DNA of 11,819 bases from an uncultured Dysgonomonas sp. (GTDB lineage: Bacteria; Bacteroidota; Bacteroidia; Bacteroidales; Dysgonomonadaceae): positions 1 through 11,819 of the forward strand of contig CALNCC010000148.1 in assembly GCA_937875275.1 (NCBI GenBank), in the 5' to 3' direction. The position numbers and the translations under genes were made by a program. The first letter of the stretch is position 1. Every line of letters begins with the position of its first letter. Positions 1 through 7,176 of this stretch are shown here, one piece after another. Below the pieces are notes generated by a model. The model saw only the letters and a program-made list of their open reading frames with translations, was not told where the DNA came from and did not search any database.

Positions 1-29
1 AAATAAATAGGTTATTAGCATATAAGGAA

Positions 30-59
30 ATAGCACCTCATTCGCGAGGTGCTATTTTT
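30..59 (+). terminator. Intrinsic terminator of a gene off the left edge
   Basis: Ten-base perfect arms (30-39 and 46-55) enclose a six-base loop. A run of five T follows on the plus strand (55-59), so it best ends a plus-strand transcript entering from the left. Read on the minus strand, the hairpin is followed by TTTCCTT, a weaker tail, so it may also end the gcvT transcript that stops at 86. Bases 1-29 hold nothing else I can support. Confidence 0.75.
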
Positions 60-85
60 GTATAGGTTCTTCGTTTATTAGAAAA

Positions 86-1211
86 TCAGATATTGTTTCT
101 GAATGGCGGTTTAAATATTTCCGCTTTCGAATTACGATTTCTTACCTTGATGAATATTTCAGTTCCTTGCTTCGAATATTCAGGTTTTATATATCCCAAC
201 CCAACGCCGATACGGGCAGTAGGAGCCATCGTTCCCGAAGTTACACGTCCTATAATTTCGTCTTCGGCATTCACTATTTCGTAGTCGTGCCGAGGTATTC
301 CTTTGTCTATCATCTTAAATCCGACAAGCTTACGACTCACACCTTCTGCTTTTTGTTTTTCAAGTATTGCGCGGGCTGTGAAATCTTTCTAAAACATCTC
401 TTCCAACAAAATCGTTTCCGTCCACAAATTTAGTTATCCACCCCAATCCGGCTTCGAGCGGAGTGGTGGTGTCGTCCAAATCGTTTCCGTATAGGCAGTA
501 ACCCATCTCAAGTCTTAAGGTATCTCTTGCACCTAAGCCTATCGGTTTGATACCAAACTCTTCGCCGGCGGCAAATATAGCATTCCATATCGCTTGAGCA
601 TATTGTGGATAAAAGTATATCTCAAAACCTCCTGCTCCGGTATATCCTGTATTGGAAATGATGATATTATTCATTGCCGATCCTTCAATGTTTCCTATTG
701 CAAAAGCATAGTAAGGAATTTTGGATAGATCTACTTTCGTTAATTTCTGAAGTACAGCCTGAGCCTTTGGCCCTTGTATTGCTAATTGAGCAATACCATC
801 AGAGGCATTCTCCAATTCGGCACGTTCGGTATTATGGCTTACAAACCAGTTCCAATCTTTTTCGACATTCGAGGCATTCACTACAACCATATATTTTTCG
901 GGTTCGTAATGATAAACAATCACATCGTCTACAATTCCGCCTTGCTCATTTACAATTGCAGAGTATTGAGCTTTACCAATAGGTAAAACAGAGATGTCGT
1001 TGCTCAACACTTTTTGTAAAAAAGATTCGGCTTTAGAACCCTTTACCCATATTTCGCCCATATGAGATACGTCAAATACCCCTACGGCGTTGCACACGGT
1101 TGCGTGTTCCTCCAATATACCTGAATATTCGATCGGCATATTGTATCCTGCAAATTCATGCATCTTTGCCCCTAAGGCAATGTGAATGTCTGTGAATGGT
1201 GTTTTTTTCAT
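86..1211 (-). pseudogene. gcvT: Glycine cleavage system T protein (aminomethyltransferase), frameshifted
   Basis: GcvT takes the aminomethyl group from lipoylated H protein, transfers its methylene to tetrahydrofolate and releases ammonia (cytosolic glycine cleavage complex). The first 283 codons (1211 to 360) carry typical N-terminal family sequence: a start like MKKTPFTDIHIALGAKMHEF, the folate-site stretch GGIVDD near residue 91 and GLGARDTLRLEMG near 225. The C-terminal part (about 376 to 86) continues in another frame with EKQKAEGVSRKLVGF and ends in KPPFR, as the family normally does. The frames are out of register because of 28 extra bases at 389-416. Without them the gene would read 365 codons, the usual length. 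As written, translation stops at 360-362 and lacks the C-terminal barrel. It is third in a minus-strand unit after pepT and the aspartic protease, with a 24-base gap to the latter. The identity is sure. Whether the break is real or an assembly error is open. Confidence 0.93.
389..416 (-). repeat. 28-base insertion: diverged second copy of a gcvT segment
   Basis: Read on the minus strand, this segment plus the next bases encodes NDFVGRDVLE. Directly after it, in the frame of the C-terminal half, the DNA encodes KDFTARAILE. The two decapeptides align residue for residue (D, F, R, L and E shared; others conservative), yet only about half the bases match. Removing exactly these 28 bases joins DG to KDFTARAILEKQ and restores one continuous GcvT frame. 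This pattern suggests a junction between two homologous gcvT versions rather than a fresh tandem duplication. Confidence 0.75.
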
Positions 1212-1235
1212 GTTATAAATTATTTTGTTAATATT

Positions 1236-2564
1236 CTATTCTTCAACATATAATGTCATTTTATTAAAATCAAAAAGCGATTTTTTGTACAATTTCAAGA
1301 AAGGATAGTAGATAAATCCATCAAAGTCTCTATTGTAATCTTCCCCTCTTTCCTGATAAACAACAGATTTTCCTTTCATATTATAGACTTTATCATTCAA
1401 CTCTATATCAAGTTCAGATGGAAGTTTGAATTTGAGATAACCACTTTTTCCAAATGATATTGTAGGCATAGTTTGAATATCAATAGAATCATTTAGCAGT
1501 ATCTTATCCGAATGTTTTTCATAAAAATGTTCATCTACCCCCATCGGCAAACCGTAATAATTAGCTCCTGTATCAAAAAATGCATTAAAATCAATCCCGT
1601 TAATTTCACTATTCAGCACCAAGCTGTTATTCACTATATACATATTAGGTTTTAAATTTTCCGCAATCTGTGAATCAGAAAAAATATTTACTTCTCTGTT
1701 TTCAACATCCACTTCAACGCTACCTAAGTGTCTAAGAAAAGGCAGTCCTATAACAATATCAAAATTATTAATAGTAGAAGAATCTGGTAATATTTCGTCA
1801 TCTACCACAAAAGCAGGGATATTCTTAATAAGAATATTTCCGATATTCATTGAATCAATAAGACAAAAGTTCGCATTGGTAGGTTTGCCATTCGTAATCC
1901 ATTCCTTCTCTTCCGTAATTTTTTTTACGCCAATCTTGTCTGCCACTCTTTTCGACATAAAAAGGCACGATTGAGCTCCTGTGTCAAACAGAGTTCGGAA
2001 GTTTTTATTATTATATTTAGCATCAAAAATGATAAAATCAAGAGTATCTAACTTTATCAAATGATTATTTTCTCCTTTCGGATAAATAATCTCCATTTTA
2101 GGTTGAGAAAGAAATCTCTCATAATGCTGTTGTTGCTGTCTGTAATCATCACATATTGCTGTTTTTGTGGCTTCGTCAATTTCCTGTGCATTTTGTGCTA
2201 TTGCTATCTGTTTTTCCACAACATCCCATGCACCCTGATAATCTTGCATAGCCATATAATTTACTTTGAGATTTTCCATTATATTAATGGCATGAGTCCC
2301 AAAAATTCCGGGATAAGTGTCGAACAGTCTATTGAAATAAATGATTGCGCTATCGGGCTGATTAAGATGTGTATATGTCATCGCAAAATAGAAATTTTGC
2401 GAATAATCGTCCTGCAAAAAATCTTTGTTTTCTTTATAGAAATTAATTTCATTGAAACATTTACCCTCCAAAAGAATATCTGTTAATTCTTGAGGATAAT
2501 TCCGTGTTTGTCCCGCCAAATAGATCGGTAAAAATAAGAGTAAAAAAAATAAACTCTTTCTCAT
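1236..2564 (-). CDS. Secreted aspartic protease with two retropepsin-like domains and a TPR-like N-terminus
   Basis: A 442-residue product if it starts at the ATG at 2564. An in-frame TTG at 2582 would overlap pepT and push the signal peptide away from the N-terminus, so I reject it. Residues 1-19 (MRKSLFFLLLFLPIYLAGQ) look like a type I signal peptide with no lipobox Cys. Residues 37-125 are helical and TPR-like (YSQNFYFAMTYTHLNQPDSA). Two aspartyl active-site motifs follow: FDTGAQS (D194) and FDTGANY (D331), each opening a retropepsin-type repeat. The first repeat has the matching DIVIGLPFL loop (269-277); the second has the weaker DGFIYYPFL (415-423). Two DTG motifs in one chain could form an intramolecular pepsin-like active site. 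It would act in the periplasm or at the surface; the substrate is unknown. It starts 8 bases after the pepT stop and is very likely cotranscribed with it. Confidence 0.85.
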   Translation of the reverse strand: MRKSLFFLLLFLPIYLAGQTRNYPQELTDILLEGKCFNEINFYKENKDFLQDDYSQNFYFAMTYTHLNQPDSAIIYFNRLFDTYPGIFGTHAINIMENLKVNYMAMQDYQGAWDVVEKQIAIAQNAQEIDEATKTAICDDYRQQQQHYERFLSQPKMEIIYPKGENNHLIKLDTLDFIIFDAKYNNKNFRTLFDTGAQSCLFMSKRVADKIGVKKITEEKEWITNGKPTNANFCLIDSMNIGNILIKNIPAFVVDDEILPDSSTINNFDIVIGLPFLRHLGSVEVDVENREVNIFSDSQIAENLKPNMYIVNNSLVLNSEINGIDFNAFFDTGANYYGLPMGVDEHFYEKHSDKILLNDSIDIQTMPTISFGKSGYLKFKLPSELDIELNDKVYNMKGKSVVYQERGEDYNRDFDGFIYYPFLKLYKKSLFDFNKMTLYVEE

Positions 2565-2571
2565 AGTTATC

Positions 2572-3789
2572 TCACTTAGCAACTAATTCTGATATACTAA
2601 CAATTATCTGTACGGCTTTTTCCATAGATGGGATAGGCACATATTCGTATCGACCGTGAAAATTCAATCCTCCGGCAAATATATTCGGGCAAGGTAATCC
2701 CATGTACGAGAGGCGTGATCCGTCTGTTCCCCCTCTGATCGGTTTGATAATCGGAGTTATTCCTAACGATTTCATAGCTTTGGAGGCTACATCGATCACA
2801 TGCATCACAGGTTCTACCTTTTCGCGCATATTATAATATTGATCTTTGATTTGTATCGTCGTACTATTTGGATATAGCTTGTTGATATAATCTACTGCAT
2901 CGGTAAGCAACTGTTTCCTTTCTTCGAACAGTCCTTTGTCGTGGTCTCTGATAATATATCCTATACTTGCCGCATCTACCGTTCCGTTTACTGAGGTAAG
3001 ATGAAAGAATCCCTCATATCCTTCGGTGTGCTCCGGCACTTCGCTTGCAGGGAGCAGGCTGATCAACTTATTGGCTACCGACAAGGCGTTTACCATTTTG
3101 TTCTTTGCCGATCCGGGATGCACGCTCCGTCCTTGTATAGTTATGGATGCGGCAGCAGCGTTGAAATTCTCGTATTCAAGCTCGCCTACCGGCCCGCCAT
3201 CCATTGTATATGCCCACTCACAACCGAATTTGTCTACATCGAAATGATCCGCACCTTCTCCGATTTCTTCGTCGGGGGTAAATGCGATTCTTATTTTTCC
3301 GTGCTTTATTTCGGGGTGCGCTAACAAATGTTCCATTGCGGTAACGATCTCGGCAAGTCCGGCTTTATCATCCGCACCAAGTAGGGTAGTGCCGTCCGTA
3401 ACTATAATGTCTTGCCCTTTGTATGCAGTTATTTCGGGGAAATCATCGACAGATAATATAATCTTATTACCCTGATTCAAGACAATATCTTTACCGTCAT
3501 AATTCTTTACTATTTGTGGATTCACATTTTTACCGGACATATCCGGGCTTGTGTCCATGTGCGCCACAAATCCGATGGTGGGAATGTCGCCGTCCACATT
3601 CGCCGGCAATGTAGCCATCACATATCCTTTGTCGTCGATGGATACATCCTCCAGTCCTATATCTTGTAGTTCCTTTACCAAGTCCTTCGCAAATGTCATT
3701 TGCCCCGGTGTGCTGGGAGTTACATGGGTTTCGGTACTCGACTCGGTATCATATTTTACATATCTCAAAAAGCGCTCTGTAACATTCAT
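2572..3789 (-). CDS. pepT: Peptidase T (tripeptide aminopeptidase, M20B)
   Basis: A cytosolic di-zinc aminopeptidase that removes the N-terminal residue of tripeptides. It has 405 residues, the normal family length. Likely metal ligands, by analogy with known PepT: H77 (VAHMDTSPD), D140 (LGADDKAG), E174/E175 (FTPDEEIGEG, E174 as the catalytic base), D197 (YTMDGG) and H378 (NFHGRYEYVP). The lid-domain segment with RSVHPG (221-226) and the C-terminal RGGTDGSRLS (352-361) are also present, so the enzyme looks intact. It is the first gene of the minus-strand unit. The next gene starts 8 bases after its stop. A TATATTTG element at 3831-3824 is a plausible promoter. Confidence 0.96.
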   Translation of the reverse strand: MNVTERFLRYVKYDTESSTETHVTPSTPGQMTFAKDLVKELQDIGLEDVSIDDKGYVMATLPANVDGDIPTIGFVAHMDTSPDMSGKNVNPQIVKNYDGKDIVLNQGNKIILSVDDFPEITAYKGQDIIVTDGTTLLGADDKAGLAEIVTAMEHLLAHPEIKHGKIRIAFTPDEEIGEGADHFDVDKFGCEWAYTMDGGPVGELEYENFNAAAASITIQGRSVHPGSAKNKMVNALSVANKLISLLPASEVPEHTEGYEGFFHLTSVNGTVDAASIGYIIRDHDKGLFEERKQLLTDAVDYINKLYPNSTTIQIKDQYYNMREKVEPVMHVIDVASKAMKSLGITPIIKPIRGGTDGSRLSYMGLPCPNIFAGGLNFHGRYEYVPIPSMEKAVQIIVSISELVAK

Positions 3790-3823
3790 TTTTCTCTAAA
3801 ATCTTATTAGGTCAAACATCTAA

Positions 3824-3831
3824 CAAATATA
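3824..3831 (-). promoter_or_regulatory. Bacteroides-type -7 element upstream of pepT
   Basis: On the minus strand the bases read TATATTTG, an exact match to TAnnTTTG. It lies 35 bases before the pepT ATG, which implies a leader of roughly 25-30 bases. I find no TTTG at the -33 position, so the call rests on the -7 element and its placement. Confidence 0.5.
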
Positions 3832-3954
3832 ATGAAAAAAGACATTGCTTTCACTTTTAGTAGTACATGTATTTTTTTACAAAAAAAACATACGGTATAT
3901 CGCATTGATACTAAATATCTTTAGCGTTTAGTGCCGAAAAAGATGTTGCAACCT

Positions 3955-3985
3955 TTTGCTGTAATGAAAAAAATGTCTACTTTTG
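3955..3985 (+). promoter_or_regulatory. Promoter of the SRP RNA - tRNA-Thr unit
   Basis: TTTG at 3955-3958 and TACTTTTG at 3978-3985 match both halves of the Bacteroides housekeeping consensus (TTTG, then TAnnTTTG), with 19 bases between them, inside the usual spacing. The predicted start lies just after 3985, at the first bases of the SRP RNA. It is the best promoter in the window. Confidence 0.8.
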
Positions 3986-3987
3986 TG

Positions 3988-4087
3988 CCGGGTAAGTCCT
4001 ATACGGTCAGCTCCCGATTAATCCCCCAGGGTTTGATCGCAGCAAGGGCCGTCGGTTGTAGCGACGCGATATAGTAAGCTTACCCAT
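3988..4087 (+). ncRNA. ffs: Signal recognition particle RNA, small bacterial type (4.5S-like)
   Basis: This RNA binds Ffh and, with FtsY, targets nascent membrane and secreted proteins to the translocon. The ends pair: GGGTAAG at 3990-3996 with CTTACCC at 4079-4085. Further in, CCGA (4014-4017) pairs with TCGG (4052-4055), and CCC (4024-4026) with GGG (4046-4048). The conserved Ffh-binding internal loop is visible as CAGG (4027-4030) opposite AGCA (4041-4044), followed by AAGGG. The length of about 100 bases suits the small, Alu-less type. Ends are inferred from pairing and promoter position. The 3' end lies about three bases before the tRNA. Confidence 0.85.
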
Positions 4088-4089
4088 CT

Positions 4090-4163
4090 GCCTCTTTAGC
4101 TCAGCTGGCCAGAGCACGTGATTTGTAATCTCGGGGTCGTTGGTTCGAATCCGACAAGAGGCT
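4090..4163 (+). tRNA. tRNA-Thr (anticodon UGU)
   Basis: A full cloverleaf. The acceptor stem GCCTCTT/AAGAGGC is perfect. The D stem is GCTC/GAGC, the anticodon loop TTTGTAA (anticodon TGT at 4124-4126, decoding ACA and related codons), and the T arm GTTGG-TTCGAAT-CCGAC. The discriminator base is T at 4163 and no CCA is encoded, so it must be added. The anticodon stem has an internal T-T mismatch (4119 with 4131). It is probably made from the same transcript as the SRP RNA just upstream. Confidence 0.95.
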
Positions 4164-4175
4164 CAAAAAAAGGAA

Positions 4176-4209
4176 AAAGCATCCTATCTATATGACAGGG
4201 TGCTTTTTT
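4176..4209. terminator. Bidirectional terminator between tRNA-Thr and the nitroreductase gene
   Basis: The arms at 4176-4185 and 4197-4206 pair over ten bases with one T-G wobble. On the plus strand the hairpin ends in six T (4204-4209), closing the SRP RNA-tRNA transcript. On the minus strand it is followed by TTTTTCC and a second T run, closing the converging nitroreductase transcript. Confidence 0.85.
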
Positions 4210-4241
4210 GTATAGGAAAATCGGTTGTTGCAAACACGGGA

Positions 4242-4832
4242 TCAATCTATATATCTCACCTTGCCAAGGTCTCTCTTTTTAGCTTCAGGCCTTTCGGCTT
4301 TATATCCTAACGCAATAGCTAATACCACATCATAGTTTTCCGGCAATCCGAGCAGATCAAATACCTCTTTAGATTTTTCCTGATTCAGTATTGCCGCAAC
4401 AGACCCCAGCGAGCATGTACCTAAATCCATTGATTCGGCTGTAAGTAATATCGTTTGAGTAAGTAGCCCACAATCAAATGAAGCATAACTATTTTCTTTA
4501 TCCTTGCCGATGATGATAAGGGTTGGTGCGCCGTGAAAATTCGCTTCCAAGCCTTCTATTTTTTGCAATATCTCTTTGCTCTGAATGACACGTATCTCCC
4601 ACGGCTGCTTGTTTAATGCGCTTGGTGCATTGACTGCACAATTCATAATAATGTCAATAGAGTCTTTACCGACTTGTTGTGGTTGATATTTGCGAACGCT
4701 TCTACGATTAAGGATGTTTTCTATAACTACATCACTTTTGCTTGGAGCATTATTCGTTGTTGCCGGTTTTTCCTGACTATTACAAGACGTTACGGCAGAG
4801 AAAAGAAGAATAAGAAGGAATAAATGTTTCAT
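4242..4832 (-). CDS. Nitroreductase-family protein, predicted lipoprotein
   Basis: A 196-residue flavin (FMN) fold oxidoreductase of the nitroreductase family. Family marks: NRRSVRKYQPQ (42-52, phosphate-binding arginines), NAPSALNKQPWE (68-79), LGTCSLGS (137-144) and the C-terminal LALGYKAERPEAKKR-like stretch (near 171-187). It has an N-terminal export signal (MKHLFLLILLFSAVTSC) with a lipobox VTSC and candidate lipidated Cys17. If processed, the enzyme sits on a membrane outside the cytoplasm, where FMN supply and the electron donor are unclear. The substrate cannot be told. It is a single gene, convergent with the tRNA unit and divergent from dnaK. A TATTTTTG element (4882-4875) and an inverted repeat beside the start codon (4835-4850) are its likely control sites. 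Confidence 0.88.
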   Translation of the reverse strand: MKHLFLLILLFSAVTSCNSQEKPATTNNAPSKSDVVIENILNRRSVRKYQPQQVGKDSIDIIMNCAVNAPSALNKQPWEIRVIQSKEILQKIEGLEANFHGAPTLIIIGKDKENSYASFDCGLLTQTILLTAESMDLGTCSLGSVAAILNQEKSKEVFDLLGLPENYDVVLAIALGYKAERPEAKKRDLGKVRYID

Positions 4833-4834
4833 AT

Positions 4835-4850
4835 CTAAAAGGTCTTTTAG
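4835..4850. promoter_or_regulatory. Inverted repeat beside the nitroreductase start
   Basis: Perfect seven-base arms CTAAAAG and CTTTTAG are separated by two bases, two bases upstream of the start codon in the expected 5' leader. The near-zero loop favours a protein-binding palindrome over an RNA hairpin. No regulator is identified. Confidence 0.35.
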
Positions 4851-4874
4851 TGATTAATAAACGATGTTTGAAAA

Positions 4875-4882
4875 CAAAAATA
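4875..4882 (-). promoter_or_regulatory. -7 element upstream of the nitroreductase gene
   Basis: The minus strand reads TATTTTTG, an exact TAnnTTTG match, 43 bases before the start codon. No -33 TTTG is found at the expected distance and the region is very AT-rich, so chance is possible. Confidence 0.4.
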
Positions 4883-4927
4883 ATAAATATATTACATCTT
4901 TTTTCTACTCATCATTCTTTTTACAAT

Positions 4928-4943
4928 AGTTTATCGGTAAACT
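4928..4943. promoter_or_regulatory. Palindrome upstream of the dnaK promoter
   Basis: Six-base arms AGTTTA and TAAACT flank a four-base centre. It lies 33 bases before the sigma-54-like promoter, where an activator could bind. Function is inferred from position only. Confidence 0.25.
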
Positions 4944-4976
4944 GACAAATAGTCATATATGTTTTTTTGCTCTTTT

Positions 4977-4992
4977 TGGCACAGCATTTGAT
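4977..4992 (+). promoter_or_regulatory. Sigma-54-like promoter of dnaK
   Basis: TGGCAC, five bases, then TTGAT. This matches the sigma-54 consensus TGGCAC-N5-TTGCW except for A in place of the final C of the -12 element. The GG (4978-4979) and the -12 dinucleotide (4990-4991, GA) are exactly ten bases apart, as sigma-54 requires. The predicted start near 5003 leaves a leader of about 70 bases. No TAnnTTTG element and no CIRCE operator is visible in 4833-5073. The use of sigma-54 here is inference. Confidence 0.4.
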
Positions 4993-5073
4993 AAGTATAT
5001 GATGTTGCTGTCAAAAACAATAAACAACGAGAATTTAAAAGAATTAGAAATAACATAATAATATTTTTATAAA

Positions 5074-6975
5074 ATGAGTAAAATAATAGGAATAGACTTA
5101 GGTACCACAAACTCTTGTGTTGCCGTGATGGAAGGTAATGAGCCTATCGTTATCGCCAACAGTGAAGGAAAGAGAACTACGCCATCAATCGTTGCATTCA
5201 TCGAAGGTGGTGAGCGTAAGGTCGGAGATCCGGCAAAACGTCAGGCTATAACCAATCCGGAAAAAACCATATATTCTATCAAGAGATTTATGGGTGAAAC
5301 ATGGGATCAGGTAACTAACGAAATTAAAACAGTACCATACAAGGTGGTAAAAGGAGACAATAATACACCTCGAGTAGATATTGATGGACGTCTTTATACT
5401 CCGCAGGAAATATCGGCTATGACTCTTCAGAAAATGAAGAAAACAGCAGAAGATTATCTTGGGCAGGAAGTTCACCGTGCAGTTATTACTGTACCGGCAT
5501 ATTTCAATGACTCTCAACGTCAGGCGACTAAAGAAGCCGGAGAAATCGCCGGACTAAAAGTTGAGCGTATTGTCAACGAACCTACAGCGGCGGCTTTGGC
5601 ATACGGACTTGATAAGGCTGACAAGGATATGAAGATTGCTGTTTTCGACCTTGGTGGCGGAACATTCGATATCTCGATTTTAGAACTTGGAGATGGCGTG
5701 TTTGAAGTTTTAGCTACAAACGGAAATAATAGACTTGGTGGAGATGATTTTGACAATACAATTATCAACTGGCTTGCCGAAGAATTTAAAAACGATGAGG
5801 GTATAGATCTACGCAAAGATCCGATGGCTCTCCAACGTTTAAAGGAAGCCGCTGAAAAAGCAAAGATTGAGTTGTCGAGCACAACAAGCACAGAAATCAA
5901 TTTGCCATACATTATGCCGGTTAATGGTATTCCAAAACATTTGGTGAGAACATTGACTCGTGCCAAATTTGAGCAATTAGCTGATGCATTGATTCGTAAG
6001 TGTATTGAACCATGCCGTCAATCACTAAAAGATGCCGGATTAAGTGCATCTGATATAGACGAAGTAATCCTTGTTGGAGGTTCGACACGTATTCCGGCTG
6101 TTCAGGCAGAGGTTGAAAAGTTCTTTGGGAAATCCCCATCTAAAGGTGTGAATCCGGATGAGGTTGTAGCTGTAGGTGCTGCTATACAAGGTGCCGTATT
6201 GACCGGTGAAGTAAAAGACGTATTGTTGCTGGATGTTACCCCACTTTCGTTAGGTATTGAAACAATGGGCGGTGTGATGACCAAATTGATTGAGTCTAAC
6301 ACAACTATTCCGACTAAAAAAAGCGAAACATTCTCTACGGCTGCCGACAATCAACCTTCTGTGCAGATCAATGTGTTGCAAGGGGAGCGTTCGATGGCAA
6401 GAGACAACAAACAGATCGGAGTATTCAACCTTGATGGTATCCCACCATCCCCACGAGGTGTTCCTCAGATTGAAGTAACATTCGACATTGATGCAAATGG
6501 TATCTTGAGTGTGTCGGCAAAGGATAAAGCCACAGGCAAGGAACAAACAATCCGTATTGAAGCATCATCGGGACTTAGTGATGAAGAGATAAAGAAAATG
6601 AAGGACGAAGCTGCGGCAAATGCTGAAACAGACAAGAAAGAAAAGGAGAAAATAGATAAATTAAATCAGGCTGACTCGTTGATTTTCCAAACAGAAAAGC
6701 AACTGAAAGAGCTTGGTGATAAAATGCCAGCCGATCAGAAAGCACCAATCGAAGCTTCATTGGCTAAATTGAAAGATGCTCATAAAGCTCAGGATATTGC
6801 TGCGATAGACGTAGCTATGGAAGAGTTGAATAAGCTATTTCACGAGATGAGCCAAAATATGTATAATCAACAAGCCGGGGCTAATGCCGGACAACAAGCA
6901 GGAGGTAATGCTGATGATTCTGCGAAAGGAAATGACGAAGGAGTTACTGACGTTGACTTTGAAGAAGTGAAGTAA
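5074..6975 (+). CDS. dnaK: Molecular chaperone DnaK (Hsp70)
   Basis: A cytosolic ATP-driven chaperone working with DnaJ and GrpE, neither of which is in this window. Its 633 residues are full length. The ATPase domain has phosphate-loop 1 IGIDLGTTNSCVAV (5-18), connect-1 INEP-type VNEPTAAALAYG (167-178), phosphate-loop 2 FDLGGGTFDIS (191-201) and the adenosine site VGGSTRIPAV (334-343). The interdomain linker DVLLLDVTPLSLG (382-394) is intact, the substrate-binding domain follows (about 395-505), and then the helical lid. The tail is Gly/Asn/Ala/Gln-rich and ends DVDFEEVK. No usable Shine-Dalgarno precedes the ATG, as is usual in this phylum. It is a single-gene unit between a sigma-54-like promoter and a strong terminator at 7012-7050. 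Confidence 0.98.
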   Translation: MSKIIGIDLGTTNSCVAVMEGNEPIVIANSEGKRTTPSIVAFIEGGERKVGDPAKRQAITNPEKTIYSIKRFMGETWDQVTNEIKTVPYKVVKGDNNTPRVDIDGRLYTPQEISAMTLQKMKKTAEDYLGQEVHRAVITVPAYFNDSQRQATKEAGEIAGLKVERIVNEPTAAALAYGLDKADKDMKIAVFDLGGGTFDISILELGDGVFEVLATNGNNRLGGDDFDNTIINWLAEEFKNDEGIDLRKDPMALQRLKEAAEKAKIELSSTTSTEINLPYIMPVNGIPKHLVRTLTRAKFEQLADALIRKCIEPCRQSLKDAGLSASDIDEVILVGGSTRIPAVQAEVEKFFGKSPSKGVNPDEVVAVGAAIQGAVLTGEVKDVLLLDVTPLSLGIETMGGVMTKLIESNTTIPTKKSETFSTAADNQPSVQINVLQGERSMARDNKQIGVFNLDGIPPSPRGVPQIEVTFDIDANGILSVSAKDKATGKEQTIRIEASSGLSDEEIKKMKDEAAANAETDKKEKEKIDKLNQADSLIFQTEKQLKELGDKMPADQKAPIEASLAKLKDAHKAQDIAAIDVAMEELNKLFHEMSQNMYNQQAGANAGQQAGGNADDSAKGNDEGVTDVDFEEVK

Positions 6976-7011
6976 GAAACGATTATTAACGCGGTAGTCT
7001 ATGATAATAAG

Positions 7012-7050
7012 ATCCCTGTAAACGAATTGTTTACAGGGATTCTTGGTTTT
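7012..7050 (+). terminator. Terminator of dnaK
   Basis: A perfect 12-base stem (7012-7023 with 7029-7040) with loop GAATT, followed by the T-rich tail TCTTGGTTTT, 36 bases after the dnaK stop. Confidence 0.9.
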
Positions 7051-7113
7051 ATTCAATCAAATTAAAGTCGCCCTTTCGATGTTATAAGCACCAACTATTC
7101 TTGGCATATATCT

Positions 7114-7147
7114 AAAAAAACAGGAAAGCGTTTATGCCTTCCTGTTT
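7114..7147 (-). terminator. Terminator of the helicase - RRM unit
   Basis: The arms AAACAGGAA (7118-7126) and TTCCTGTTT (7139-7147) pair perfectly. On the minus strand the hairpin runs into seven T (7120-7114). It lies 30 bases beyond the RRM gene stop. The plus-strand side (TTTCTTTCT) is weaker but could back up dnaK termination. Confidence 0.85.
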
Positions 7148-7176
7148 CTTTCTATCATATTGAAATAACTTCAGTC

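Noticed and set aside
360..420. Programmed ribosomal frameshift in gcvT
   Set aside because: No slippery heptamer with a following structure is seen at the junction, and a shift would give a protein with a duplicated ten-residue segment. A 28-base insertion explains the data better.
2061..2486. 141-codon plus-strand ORF
   Set aside because: It is antisense to the aspartic protease gene, has the hydrophobic composition of a shadow frame and no known motif.
4833..5073. CIRCE/HrcA operator before dnaK
   Set aside because: I looked for TTAGCACTC-N9-GAGTGCTAA and found neither half.
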